Shown here in pieces: positions 20,550 to 31,138 of a stretch of 64,000 nucleotides of DNA (positions within the stretch are counted from its first letter, which is position 1; each line of letters starts with the position of its first letter). Below the pieces are notes generated by a model. That model saw nothing but the letters and a program-made list of their open reading frames with translations. It searched no databases and was not told the DNA's origin. The position numbers and the translations under genes were made by a program. The stretch lies in contig JBAKBP010006534.1 in NCBI GenBank assembly GCA_037953745.1, positions 1 through 64,000 of the forward strand, written 5' to 3'. The DNA comes from Lithodes maja (lineage: Eukaryota > Arthropoda > Malacostraca > Decapoda > Lithodidae).

Positions 20550-21542
20550 ATGGCGCCGCAACGAACCTGCACGAGTTGTTCCGGTAAATTTGGCCCTACC
20601 ATGTTTGTTGATACTGATGTCCAAATTTGTAGATTTTGCCAGCTCCGAGAGAAGATTGCGGATGAATTGAATGCAGCTCACCGCAAGATCGATGCTCTGA
20701 CTACGAAGCTTGAATCCCTTTAAGAATTTGCCACACTCAACGTAGGAGTGCCCTCGGCCCAAGAAACCACTACTATGTCAACCGCCATTCCAGTGCATAC
20801 AGTACCGGTACCCACACCAGCAGCGACCTTAGATGTTGCAGATGATAATAATGACTCTACTCTCACTCCCCCCCAGGACAACTTTCAGTTAGTGAGAAAC
20901 AATGTCCATCCCAGTACCAGTACCAGGAAGGTCATCCCGACAACATGCCAAAACCGCTTCAATATTCTGGCTATTGACGAGGAAGAGGAAACGGAAGAAG
21001 TTCGGCTTGTGGGCGACTCCATGGTCCGTGGCCAACTAACCGAGTTCTGCGCCAGGGCACCCAGGACCAGAAAGCGATTCTGTATCCCAGGTGGCGGCGT
21101 GGACGACATTGTTGCGGCTCTGGAAGAGGTTTCCAGGCTCGCCCCCGCAAGCACTACGTACGTCATCCACGTTTGATCTAACGATGTCCAACGGACACGG
21201 TCAGAGGAACTACTTTGCAAGTACCGGCGGCTGATCAGGTCCTTCAAGGAAAAATCTAATAGAATCTTAATTTCAGGAATTGTTCCCCGGATTGATGTAG
21301 AAAACCGATTCTACAACATAGCTACCAGTACAAATCGCCGACTAGCCAAACTCTGCAGGGAGGAGAACATCGGCTTTGTCGACACGTGGGATAATTTTTA
21401 CTATGATAAATCTTTGTTTTCAGGAGATGGTGTACATCTCAATGAAGTAGGAGCTGCACGTCTTGGTCGTCTGCTGAACGATGCAGTCAAGGATTTCCGT
21501 TCAAAAAACGGGGTCAACCAGACCCAAGACAGGGTAGTGTAA
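20550..21542 (+). pseudogene. CR1-like ORF1, copy 2, two premature stops
   Basis: It has the same 993-bp length as the intact ORF1. A CAA-to-TAA change at 20721-20723 (codon 58) removes the frame just after the coiled coil, and a GGA-to-TGA change at 21174-21176 (codon 209) falls in the GSND motif of the esterase. The zinc-finger segment before codon 58 is unchanged. It cannot make a complete ORF1 protein. Confidence 0.9.
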
Positions 21543-21607
21543 GTCAAATATGAACTGAAAATTCAGACAATGCACAATCAGTAACATCCAACTCTAATAC
21601 TCTTAAG

Positions 21608-23137
21608 GTGTTTTATGTAAATGCTCGTAGCATACGCAATAAATTTTCAGATCTAGAGGAAATCGTGTTTACAGAACATTATGATATAATCGGCATTACA
21701 GAATCTTGGTTAAATACGGAAGACAGAGACTTTTTAGCCGAATATACGCTTCCTGGTTATACAATGTTTGAGAAAAGTCGGATCAATAGAAATGGAGGAG
21801 GAGTTCTGTTTTTTATAAAGGAAAGTCTTAATCCCGTCTTAATGTCAAAACCTCAAATTGCGAATATAGACATATCTTACGTACTATTAAATAATAAACG
21901 AGGAACTAAAATAACACTAGCTTTATTATACAGACCCCCATCTCAATCAGTGCAAACTGACAGTGAAATTTATGAACAAATTGCAGATATAACTAACATA
22001 CAAGATACCGTAATTCTTGGCGATTTCAACTTACCCGTGACTAAATGGGGCGATATTCTTACTTCACACTCTGGACACGACCTCTATGCTAACTTGCAAG
22101 AGAGTTCACTTTTTCAATTTGTACAATCTCCGACCCGTGATAATAATGTGCTTGACCTTGTACTCGCAACAAAAGAAGAATTAATAGAGAATTTGAATGT
22201 TGGTGATGAATTCAGTAACAGCGACCATCGTACGATAACTTTCACTTTAAAGTTTACTAGTAACAAATCAAATAGCAGCATTGAGAAAGTCCCTAATTTC
22301 AAGAAAGCAAATTTTCATAAACTTAAATCAAAACTTAAAGAAACTGACTGGAGCTTTCTGACTAACAATAACGACATAAATACATCTTGGGAGTGTTTCA
22401 CAACCACTTACCTTAAGGCAGTGCAAGACTGCATACCATCGAAAATACGGCGTCCAGGCCAAAATGATAAGCCCAAATGGTGGAATAAAGATATTTCAGA
22501 CTGTCTGCTTGCTAAAAAATTTGCTAAGGATAGATTAAAATCCTCACAAAATGACGAAGAACGGGTGAAATTTGTAGAGCTACGACGCAAAGCCAAAAAG
22601 TTAATTAAGCAAAGTAAAAAGACCCTGGAGTTACATGTTGCGAATCAAAGTAAAACAAACCCGAAAGAATTCTATAGTTATATCAGAAAGAAAAAAGTAG
22701 TTACTTCAACAGTTGGACCGTTAGTCGATGAAAATGGAGAATACACCAAAGACGAAGTACAAATGAGTAATGCCCTCAATACCTTCTTTGCATCAGTTTT
22801 TACAACCGAAGACCTCAGTGATATCCCTACACCATCGCCTATTCAGATTGATAATTCAGATGTTCTAAGCAATATCACCGTTACAGAGAGAGAAGTATTG
22901 AATTGTTTAGATAAACTCAAGGTAAATAAAACGCCTGGACCTGATACAATCTCACCTAGAGTTCTAAAGGAAGCTAAGGATGAGCTCTCCAAAACCACTG
23001 ACATTGCTATTCAATGAATCCTTGCAGTCTGGGACTATGCCTGATCAGTGGAAGCTAGCCAACGTAACACCGATATTCAAAAAAGGCAGCAAATCCCTAC
23101 CCAGTAACTATCGTCCAATTAGCTTAACCTCAATTGT
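21608..23137 (+). pseudogene. CR1-like ORF2, copy 2, frameshifted and truncated
   Basis: The endonuclease part is intact (GDFN and SDH present). An extra A at 22991-22994 (AAAA instead of AAA) shifts the frame in the early RT, ending translation at 23017. The correct frame resumes from 22980 and continues to 23137. There the sequence switches to another LINE, so the catalytic FADD region is absent. Confidence 0.9.
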
Positions 23138-23138
23138 G

Positions 23139-26100
23139 ATGTGGCGGCGTCTACGCCATGGGACCACCTCCCGGAGCTGCCAACCGCGGATGGCTGCCGA
23201 CCCTCCACGGCCGGAGACAAGATCAATCGTCCAGTGGAGGATAACCGGATGCCGGCCGCGGGGAGCAGTTTCGGGAGCCAAACCGCCACAACTATCCCCT
23301 GCCCCCCCCCCTGGGGGCACGGGTCCTTGGAGTGGCTTCGGTCGCGCCGGGAATTTCCACACCTCTCACACCACACACACACATCACACAGTTTTTCCTA
23401 CACCGAGAAATGACTCTCCGGCTGTCATTTCTCGAAGACTTCTTCTAGCCGGAGACATTGAGAGCAACCCAGGACCCACGTACACATACATATGTCCAAC
23501 TTGCTTAAAACCCATCACCTCGAGTCGCCACACTAAGGGTTCAGTTCTCTGCAATTCATGCAGGAACTGGACCCACTTCACCTGTACAACACTTGCCTCC
23601 AAGAAACACTACACGAACACCTGGACCTGTTCCTCATGCCCCTCCCTCTCCCAGTCAAATCCCTCACCTAAAACCCGTCCACCTCTCCTCCCCAACCCAC
23701 CTAGCCTTCCCATATCATCCACTCCCCCCCCTAAAACCCGTCCACCTCTCCTCCCTAACCCACCTAACCTTCCCATACCATCCACATCCTCAACTCAACA
23801 CACCACACCCCATCCTAATCCATTCCAACCCCCATCTCCTGCTCCCCAATCCCCACCCCCACCTCACCCATCCCAACCTCCAGCCCCTCCCTCACCCCCA
23901 CCCCATCCTCGTGCAGCAGCACCCAACATACATCGTGCACATAACATTAACATTCTCCAATTGAACATAGATGGCATTAACACAAAGAAACACGAACTCT
24001 CACACTTCATCAAACAACACAACATACACATTGCCATCTTACAAGAAACAAAACTACGCACATCACAAAAAACACCCACATTTCATAATTTCACCACCAT
24101 CAGACAAGACCGGGCTGTCGGCGGGGGCGGTGGACTCATCACCCTGGTACACAATGAAATATCATACATAGTAACCAGTGTACAAACCAAATCCCTCCTC
24201 CCCCCAAATGATAACACAACAGAAATACAATCGATTAAAATACGCACTGGCAACAAATCCAACATAACCATCATAAACACATACATCCCTCCCCAAACAT
24301 CCCCTACAGTACCAAATATATACAGACCACACTTACAACACATCACAAACACCCCACACATCATCCTGGGTGGTGACTTCAACGCCAAGACGTCGGCCTG
24401 GTTTGTCGACAACCCCGACACAGACAGAGGGCTGGTACTACAAAACCAAACAGATAACCTCATCATCCTTAACGACATCCATCAACATACCCATATTCCT
24501 CACCAAGCCCTCTATAACCCATCATCTCCAGACATCACCTTTTGCTCCCCAGAACTCGCCCCCACAACATCCTGGAGGGTGGTCAGAACCTTAGGCTCTG
24601 ACCACCTCCCGATCATTATCACCACCAAAACCAGACTCACCCCAGCTAGCCACAAACACACATACACCAATTATAAAAGAGCTAACTGGGAAGCATTTAC
24701 AAATGAGACAGAACAACACTTCACAACTCTAAACAGTACACCCATCACTAACATCAACAATGCTGTACACATACTCAATAAAACTATCCAAAACGCTGAC
24801 AAGAAACACATTCCAAGAGGTAACAGAAAAAGACACAACCCCAACTTCACACCAGAAATTCAAAACCTCATCAGACAACGCGACACACTGAAACACTCCC
24901 CAGCACCCCACACACAAGACATCACACAACAAATTCAAGCACTCAACACCCAAACTAACAACAAAATACAAGAACAACAAAAACTAAATTGGAATAACTT
25001 CCTACAAACACTTGATCACAAAACAAACCCCAAAAAACTCTACAAAACACTAAACAGCATCACACTTTCCAACAGCAACACAACACAATCACATGCTGCA
25101 ATCACAACAACAGACTCTACTCCTTCATGTAAACAACAAGCAAACACTCTCATCAATCACTTCTCACATGTCAGCCACCTAAAACCTCACAAAGACGACC
25201 GACGTGTCATCCGACGTAAGAGACAATTCCCCACAGACCCTGACTATACACCCTTCACCAATCACCAGACAAAGCATATCATCAACAATCTCAAGCACTC
25301 ACCCGCCTGTGGCCTAGACAACATAAGCAACATACACCTCAGACACCTGGGACCACAAGGCATACAAACACTCACTAACATATCAAACTACAGCTATTCA
25401 CACAACACAATACCAGACATTTGGAAGCATGGTATCATCATCACATTCCCCAAACCCAACAAAGACCCCACGCTACCCTCCTCGCACCGCCCCATCACAC
25501 TCCTTTGCTCCCCCTCCAAAGTCATGGAACGCCTAGTATTACAACTAATTACACCCGACCTACCCCTAGCTCCAACACAACATGGCTTTAGACCACTGCA
25601 CTCCACAAACACTCTTCTCACAGACCTTACACAAAGAGCTTTTGACGGCATCAACTCGGCTAGACCACCACACAGATCACTATTAGCCACACTCGACATT
25701 AGTAAAGCCTTCGATGCCATCCCCCGCCACAACCTAACAAACAAAATCTACAACACAAACATGCACAACAACACAAAAAGGTGGCTGGCCAACTTCCTAG
25801 CAGGCAGATGTGCACATGTATCTTTTGCCGGTCAGTCATCAAAAATCAGAAACTTTCCAAACGGAGTCCCACAAGGATCCGTCCTATCGCCCGCACTCTT
25901 CAATCTGTACATGCACGATATAACTACACCCAATACTCCCCAAATAAACTTAGCCTCCTATGCAGATGACATAACACTCACATGCACACACCATGACCCA
26001 AGAAGAGCAACAGATCTCCTTCAACCCTATCTCAACACACTACATGGCTGGTGCACTACAAACAGACTTAATCTAGCCCCAGCCAAATCCACCGCAACCC

Positions 26101-27074
26101 TGCTCACAAGCTGGACAGGTGAACACGAATACATCCCTCAACTCACCATAAACAACACACCCCTAACACATACACACACACCCAAAATCTTAGGAGTAAC
26201 ATATGATACTCATATGACATTCAAACAGCACACCACAAACATTAAAAAGAAACTGACACCCAGACTTAACGCCCTCAGGTCACTTGCTCACACAAAATTT
26301 GGACACAACAAAGAAACTACCACCACAGTATATAAACAATACATAAGATCAGTAATGGAATACGCAAGCCCAGCCTGGGCTTCTAACCTAGCTGAAACAC
26401 ATCATAAGACCTTACAGACGATTCAAAACAAAGCCCTGAAGATCATTACAGGCTGCACAGCTACTGCACCCACAGATCATCTACATCAAGAAACCAAAAT
26501 CCTCAAAGTCAAAGACCATCTGGACATGAGAGGCACTCAATTCCTGGCAGCAGCCTCCACGAACCAAGACCACCCACTAAACTACATGGCAACACACCCA
26601 CAGACACCAAGAAATATCAAAACAACACCCAGCACACGGTATCTCACACAATTATTGTCCTCTCTCCCTCCCTGCCCACCCCGAACCAACTTCCAGAAGC
26701 ACATCCATACTCATATCTCTCGCCAATCCATCCACTCACTCACAGACAACACGCAGCTGCATGCACGACCTCCCGAAATCCATCCTTCCGAATCCTCCCT
26801 CCCTCGCGAGGACAGAGTCCACCTGGCCAGGCTGAGATGCGGACACCATCCAGCTCTCCTGAGCTATCAGAAGAGACTGGATGACTCCGTTGTCGACGCC
26901 TGCCCGGGATGTAACACAGCACCCCATACCATTAAACACATCATAGAAGACTGCATTTCACACAACCACTTACGCCAACAACACAACCTTCACTCAATGA
27001 GAGCTCTGTGGGAAAGCCCGATCGTGGCCGTGGCCTTCCTCAGGGACTCGGGGCTGTTCGGCCAGGCAGCTTAG
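23139..27074 (+). CDS. 2A-LINE polyprotein: 2A, PHD-like finger, endonuclease, RT
   Basis: The frame encodes 1311 residues from ATG 23139; it is also open upstream into 53 codons of CR1 sequence by chance of insertion phase. GDIESNPGP at residues 105-113 matches the ribosome-skipping 2A consensus (D-V/I-E-x-N-P-G-P), predicting separation between G112 and P113. A C4HC3 PHD-like finger follows (CPTC, CNSC, HFTC, CSSC; about 119-172), then a Pro-rich linker. Next come an AP endonuclease (LQLNIDG, ILQETK, GGDFN, GSDH), an RT (NGVPQGSVLSP, YADD at 941-944) and a C-terminal CPGC...H...C finger (from 1255). No stop or frameshift is visible. 2A sequences are known in several LINE clades; function here is predicted from the motif alone. 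Confidence 0.87.
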   Translation: MWRRLRHGTTSRSCQPRMAADPPRPETRSIVQWRITGCRPRGAVSGAKPPQLSPAPPPGGTGPWSGFGRAGNFHTSHTTHTHHTVFPTPRNDSPAVISRRLLLAGDIESNPGPTYTYICPTCLKPITSSRHTKGSVLCNSCRNWTHFTCTTLASKKHYTNTWTCSSCPSLSQSNPSPKTRPPLLPNPPSLPISSTPPPKTRPPLLPNPPNLPIPSTSSTQHTTPHPNPFQPPSPAPQSPPPPHPSQPPAPPSPPPHPRAAAPNIHRAHNINILQLNIDGINTKKHELSHFIKQHNIHIAILQETKLRTSQKTPTFHNFTTIRQDRAVGGGGGLITLVHNEISYIVTSVQTKSLLPPNDNTTEIQSIKIRTGNKSNITIINTYIPPQTSPTVPNIYRPHLQHITNTPHIILGGDFNAKTSAWFVDNPDTDRGLVLQNQTDNLIILNDIHQHTHIPHQALYNPSSPDITFCSPELAPTTSWRVVRTLGSDHLPIIITTKTRLTPASHKHTYTNYKRANWEAFTNETEQHFTTLNSTPITNINNAVHILNKTIQNADKKHIPRGNRKRHNPNFTPEIQNLIRQRDTLKHSPAPHTQDITQQIQALNTQTNNKIQEQQKLNWNNFLQTLDHKTNPKKLYKTLNSITLSNSNTTQSHAAITTTDSTPSCKQQANTLINHFSHVSHLKPHKDDRRVIRRKRQFPTDPDYTPFTNHQTKHIINNLKHSPACGLDNISNIHLRHLGPQGIQTLTNISNYSYSHNTIPDIWKHGIIITFPKPNKDPTLPSSHRPITLLCSPSKVMERLVLQLITPDLPLAPTQHGFRPLHSTNTLLTDLTQRAFDGINSARPPHRSLLATLDISKAFDAIPRHNLTNKIYNTNMHNNTKRWLANFLAGRCAHVSFAGQSSKIRNFPNGVPQGSVLSPALFNLYMHDITTPNTPQINLASYADDITLTCTHHDPRRATDLLQPYLNTLHGWCTTNRLNLAPAKSTATLLTSWTGEHEYIPQLTINNTPLTHTHTPKILGVTYDTHMTFKQHTTNIKKKLTPRLNALRSLAHTKFGHNKETTTTVYKQYIRSVMEYASPAWASNLAETHHKTLQTIQNKALKIITGCTATAPTDHLHQETKILKVKDHLDMRGTQFLAAASTNQDHPLNYMATHPQTPRNIKTTPSTRYLTQLLSSLPPCPPRTNFQKHIHTHISRQSIHSLTDNTQLHARPPEIHPSESSLPREDRVHLARLRCGHHPALLSYQKRLDDSVVDACPGCNTAPHTIKHIIEDCISHNHLRQQHNLHSMRALWESPIVAVAFLRDSGLFGQAA
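23451..23477 (+). other. 2A-type ribosome-skipping motif
   Basis: The codons read G-D-I-E-S-N-P-G-P and are preceded by a Leu-rich LLLA stretch, as is usual upstream of active 2A peptides. A diverged copy of the same LINE keeps the core as S-D-I-E-S-N-P-G-P at 51204-51230. Confidence 0.8.
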
Positions 27075-27113
27075 GGAACAACAACAACAACAACAACCTT
27101 AGTTACCGCTTAA

Positions 27114-27845
27114 CCCGGCAAGCGCGATAGGCCTCACGGAAGGCTTCCTATAGGGAACGCGATAGGCCTCACGGAAGCAAGACCATAAAAAAAGCCTTCC
27201 AAAAAAAAAAAGGGCCTATCAAAACAAAGGAATTTGTCTCTAGGTGAGATAATTCCCCTCCAGTACTCATCCATGTAAATCTCACCCACCCCCCTCCCCT
27301 CCTTCCCCACCTTATTCCCCCCTCCCTCCCCTCCTCAATCCCCCCTCCCTCCCCTCCTCAATCCCCCCTCCCTCCCCTCCTCAATCCCCCCTCCCTCCCC
27401 TCCTCAATCCCCCCTCCCTCCCCTCCTCAATTATCACCTATTTTTCCTCTTATTATCATCATTTATCGGTTATTTTTCTCTCCCGCGATAATGTAGCACA
27501 AGTGGGTTGCAGAGAAGATCGTTATGTAACACCCAGACACCGGCCCACACCGCCCCGCTCGTCTCAGTTACCTCACAGACAGCGAGAGAGGAGGGTTGCC
27601 TGTGGCTCTCTCTCGCCTGAGATTATGACCGGGTGGCCAATATCTTCGTTTTTCACCACCCAAATGCTTTTCCCACTTATTTTAGCACTCTTGAAGGTTC
27701 ATATATACATCATATATGTAAAATAAAAGCATACCGAAAACAAATAATGCTCTATATTGTAAATATAACTAATTCTGTCAGAATCCAAGGCTAGAAATGC
27801 ACAAATAACTACCCTAGCCCCTAGGTCTATTTCGCGCTTGTCAGG
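27114..27845. mobile_element. TTAA-flanked MITE inside the left DIRS terminal repeat
   Basis: TTAA occurs at 27110-27113 and 27846-27849. The left end reads CCCGGCAAGCGCGATAGG and the right end in reverse complement CCTGACAAGCGCGAAATAG, an imperfect inverted repeat. Removing the insert and one TTAA rejoins ACCGC-TTAA-GGCCC, exactly as in the uninterrupted right repeat at 34827-34845. It contains a subterminal duplication (GCGATAGGCCTCACGGAAG twice, 27122 and 27160) and a CCCTCCCTCCCCTCCTCAAT minisatellite at about 27290-27430. It is non-coding. Confidence 0.85.
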
Positions 27846-28419
27846 TTAAGGCCCATCCCGTGTTCCGTCATGTGCCCTGTCGAACATGCGCATGAGCGAC
27901 CCTCTCTTGTCATCATTTTTTCACGCGCTCCATTGAATGTAGTCGCTTTTGTTGTGCTCCTTTAATTCACCCTGTTTAGGTTCGTTTCGGCTTATCTGGC
28001 CTTCTTTTTTGTTAGACAGATGTTACATGATCTAGGGCACACATAAATGGGCTCCTAAGTGTGTATAATGGAGACGCGTGTGGAAATAACCTACCGAAGG
28101 TACGGGGGCGCCTGGCGTTCCTCGTATATGTTTTTCATTCTTTCTCTTTTCATATTCTTTTTTCCTGTTAGTCTGGGCATAGTTTAGCTTTTAGCTTAAT
28201 TTAGCCTAGCTCGTTTTCTCATTCAGGAATTGCTATGCCCCTATGAGTTTTCTTTTTTCATAGCCTAGGTGTACCGTTGGTAAACAATCTGAGATTTCGT
28301 TGGTGGCGGTGCTGTTTGTAGAGTTTGTGTCGGCCGCATTATTAGCGTTATTCCCGAGTCCCCCCTTTCGAGTCCTTCACTGTGTCTCAAGGGCCTGGGC
28401 GACAGGTGGTTCGTGATAC

Positions 28420-29035
28420 TCCAGGGGTACCCCACGGGGGCCCCTCCTTCACACCACAGGGTTTTTCGCCCCTGACACATTCTCTGCTCACGGCTAGGCC
28501 ACCCTTTTTCTCACCAGTTTCATTTACTGGTTTTTGTTTTCTCTTCCTGTTTCACCTCCATCCTTTCATAGTCTTTTGCCCAATCCAGGGGTACCCCACG
28601 GGGGCCCCTGTTTGTGCGAAACCACCCTCCCTGCCACTTCTCCTCATGGGCTTTGCTCTATCTCTGTGGGTTGGGTGGTTCCTGGGGGATGTGCCTCCTC
28701 TCCCCTGGTGTGTCTTCCTTGCCTCTCCCTTTACCGGTTGAGTCAGGATAAATTCAAGGAAGACACTGCTCAGCTTGATGGCCATCATTGCTTGGAGTTC
28801 ATAAGGAGATGACGCATTTTTTGTGGCCTTTTTTGGTATTCCCTAGACGCTCCTCTCGCTTTTTTTGGCGCTGGACCATCTCGGCCGGTCCCGCAAATTT
28901 GTGGGAGCTCGATTCGGTCCTCTGGGACGTTTCGGCTCCCCGCAAATTTGCGGAGATCGTTGGGGGGGGTCCCGCAATTTAGGGAGGGTGGTGTCGGTAC
29001 GGTTATGCCTCCATTGGCCCGCAAATTTGCGGTAA
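28420..29035. repeat. Repeated short palindromes in the DIRS 5' region
   Basis: CCAGGGGTACCCCACGGGGG occurs at about 28421 and 28586, itself containing the palindrome GGGGTACCCC. CCGCAAATTTGCGG or a close variant occurs at 28890-28904, 28940-28953, 28970-28984 and 29019-29032. The role is unknown. Confidence 0.8.
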
Positions 29036-29611
29036 TAGTTGGCTTTCACTATTGACCTTTTTGATGTCATCTTGTTGCCTGATACTATATTGGTGTATGC
29101 ACTTTACTGGTGTTATAGGCCCTGCATGTAAGATGTTGAGTGGTGGTTAACACTTTCTCCATCTTTGCAGGTTCTGCTAGTGCTCTTCCGCCTCGGCCGC
29201 CCTCCTCACCTACCTCTGTGCTCCCAGTTTAGGGTGAGTACGGATACCTGTTTGCATGTGTGTTCCTGTTTCCCCATGCTCCTTCCCTGGTTCTTCTTGG
29301 ACATTCTCTCCACTTACTCCTTCGACGTGCTGATTATGGTGTGTGTTCTTCTAGTGCAGGTAGGCTGCCTTGCTTTCGCCTTGGTTGTCGCTCCCCGTGC
29401 TTGGAGAGCCACAAGTCCTGCTTGCGCCACTCGCTCTGTGTGTCCTCTACGGCCTACCTCCCTGCTCTGTGTGGCACGTGTCTGGCCCTGGTGGATGTGC
29501 TGCACCATGGCCCTGGTTCCTCGGCGGCGGCTGTGGCCTCTGCTTCCCTTCCATCGGTGTGGACGATAGTCTCCCGCCACATTAGGACTGTGGGCCACCG
29601 TTCCCCGGCCT

Positions 29612-30734
29612 TTGTTGCCGACCGGATCCGCGTCGCCCTGGGTATCCCTGACCCGACTGAAGGCCGTTCACCTGGCCCTCTCCCCTGGGTCCCGCAGCCG
29701 GTCGTCCCATCGTCGGGGGGTTCCCCAGCTCCGTCCACGCTCTCGCTCGCCTCGTCGTCCGTCCTCTACTGCCCCTCGTCGTCCTCCTGATCGCCTTGAC
29801 GACGCCCATCGCCCTCGTCGTGGTTCTCGCCCTGAGGCCGGGGTTAGCGGCTCTGCCCCTGTGCGCCCTCCCCTGGCCTATACGGATAGGGGCTCTACTC
29901 CCTTCCGCCCGCTTCCCCAGCCCAGACGACTTCCTCTTACGCGGTTGTTCATGCTGTAGCTGGCTCCCTCCTCCTACACTGTCCAGGAGGGTCCGCCTGG
30001 ATGTTGTTGCTTCTCCTACTTCACCTGCTTCAGTGCCTATTCTTCCTTCACGGTCTCGTCCCACGGTGGAGGTCCCTCCCTCCTCCGCCTCGGTGTCGGG
30101 CCGCCCTGTTATCTCAGCCCCGGGGATCCTTGCTCTGTTTCCCCCCGCGGCTCCTTCTGGCCTCCTTTCACCCGGCCAGCCTTCCCACCCGTCGTCCTGC
30201 TCCTCCTCATTCTTCTCTTCCTGACCTTCACTTACCGTCTCGCCAGGGGGATACCCCTCCTCTTGCCTCGGTGGGGTTTCGCGAGGTTTCGGGGTCCCCT
30301 TTCTCAGGAGCTGACGTGTCGCTGGAAGAAGGGGATGGTGCTGTTTCCCCCTCGGCCGCTCGTGATCGGGGAAGAGTCCCTCAACGGCGACACAACCGTC
30401 GTCGCTCGCCTTCCTTGGGCCGCGACGCTGCTGGTTCGTGTCGTGGGTCTCGCTCCCGTTCACGCTTGCCCCTGCGGGCCGACCAATCTTGTGGGGGGGG
30501 TCGCCTCTCTCAGATCGATTGTCGGCTATGCAGGGCTGGGTTGTGTCACGCATCGACGGGCGCTTGGAGTCGATGCAAGACTCCCTCTTCTCGCGCTTCT
30601 TGGCGGTGACACACCCTCAGCGCCTCACCCTACCTACCCCTGCTACGGTTCCCCTCCCTTCTGCAGGCCTACGCTCTGGTCAGACTTCAGCCGCCCTGAC
30701 ATCCTTCCGGCTGTTCAGTCCCTGGCTGTGTTGA
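29612..30734 (+). pseudogene. DIRS gag-like region, frameshifted
   Basis: Three plus-strand frames in succession look like one decayed protein: 29612-29959 is rich in RSRS/SPRRP patterns; 30001-30609 continues with RDRGR...RRRSPSLGRD and SRSRSRLPLR; 30438-30734 contains a short amphipathic stretch (GWVVSRIDGRLESMQDSLFS). The position before the RT and the Arg/Ser-rich character fit a DIRS Gag. No zinc knuckle was seen and the exact limits are uncertain. A 323-codon antisense frame at 29582-30553 has no supporting motif. Confidence 0.45.
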
Positions 30735-31138
30735 CGGGTCTGTCCTCCTATGGGACAGGTTTGTGCGACGCCGGTACGCCTGGCTTAGCCATCATGCTCG
30801 GTCACCCTCTCCTATTGGAGGCCTGGTTTGCTGAGGCCTTCGACTTCACCAACCGATCCATCGACGGCTCTCAGTCCCTCCCCCGGAGTCCTCACTGATT
30901 TTGCCTCCTCTTGTGTCTGTCGGCGGGTTGGACGGCGCGTTCTGGTCCTGGATAAGCGCGCCCGTTCTTGAACTTTGTTCTATTGCTACCCCGTTCTTCT
31001 CTCCCCCGGATCAGCCCTCTGTCGCCAAGGTTTTTCCCTTGCGACAGAGGGTGACGGACTTATTGTCTTGTCTTTAGGTTCCCTCCAGACGTCTGTTCAC
31101 CACCTGCGGCTTTTCGAGGCGTCTGCGCCAGGCGATCT

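Larger units (their letters stand above)
20526..23137 (+). mobile_element. CR1-like LINE, copy 2, broken and truncated
   Basis: This is over 97% identical by eye to copy 1 from GGCATATTGTG onward. It carries two nonsense changes in ORF1, one frameshift in ORF2, and then stops abruptly after TCAATTGT at 23137, where the 2A-LINE begins. The rest of its RT and the 3' end are not found on the far side. Confidence 0.88.
23138..27096 (+). mobile_element. LINE carrying a 2A motif, near full length
   Basis: It starts inside CR1-like copy 2 and ends in an (AAC)n tail at 27077-27096. One long ORF fills it. Partial relatives are the 5' fragment at 51053-51555 and the short repeats at 2016, 62896 and 63526, which share end motifs. 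The absence of an RNase H domain, with an APE endonuclease and a C-terminal CCHC-like finger, fits a Jockey/Ingi/Vingi-like group; the exact clade is not settled. The CR1 sequence does not resume after the tail; a DIRS-type terminal repeat follows immediately. Confidence 0.85.

Noticed and set aside
27502..27726. 74-codon frame inside the TTAA MITE
   Set aside because: The MITE is non-coding by structure, and the frame has no homology pattern or codon signal.
29582..30553. 323-codon antisense frame as a DIRS methyltransferase or other gene
   Set aside because: It has no recognisable motif, its Arg/Gly/Pro composition fits the GC-rich sense strand, and plus-strand frames carry the expected gag-like features.
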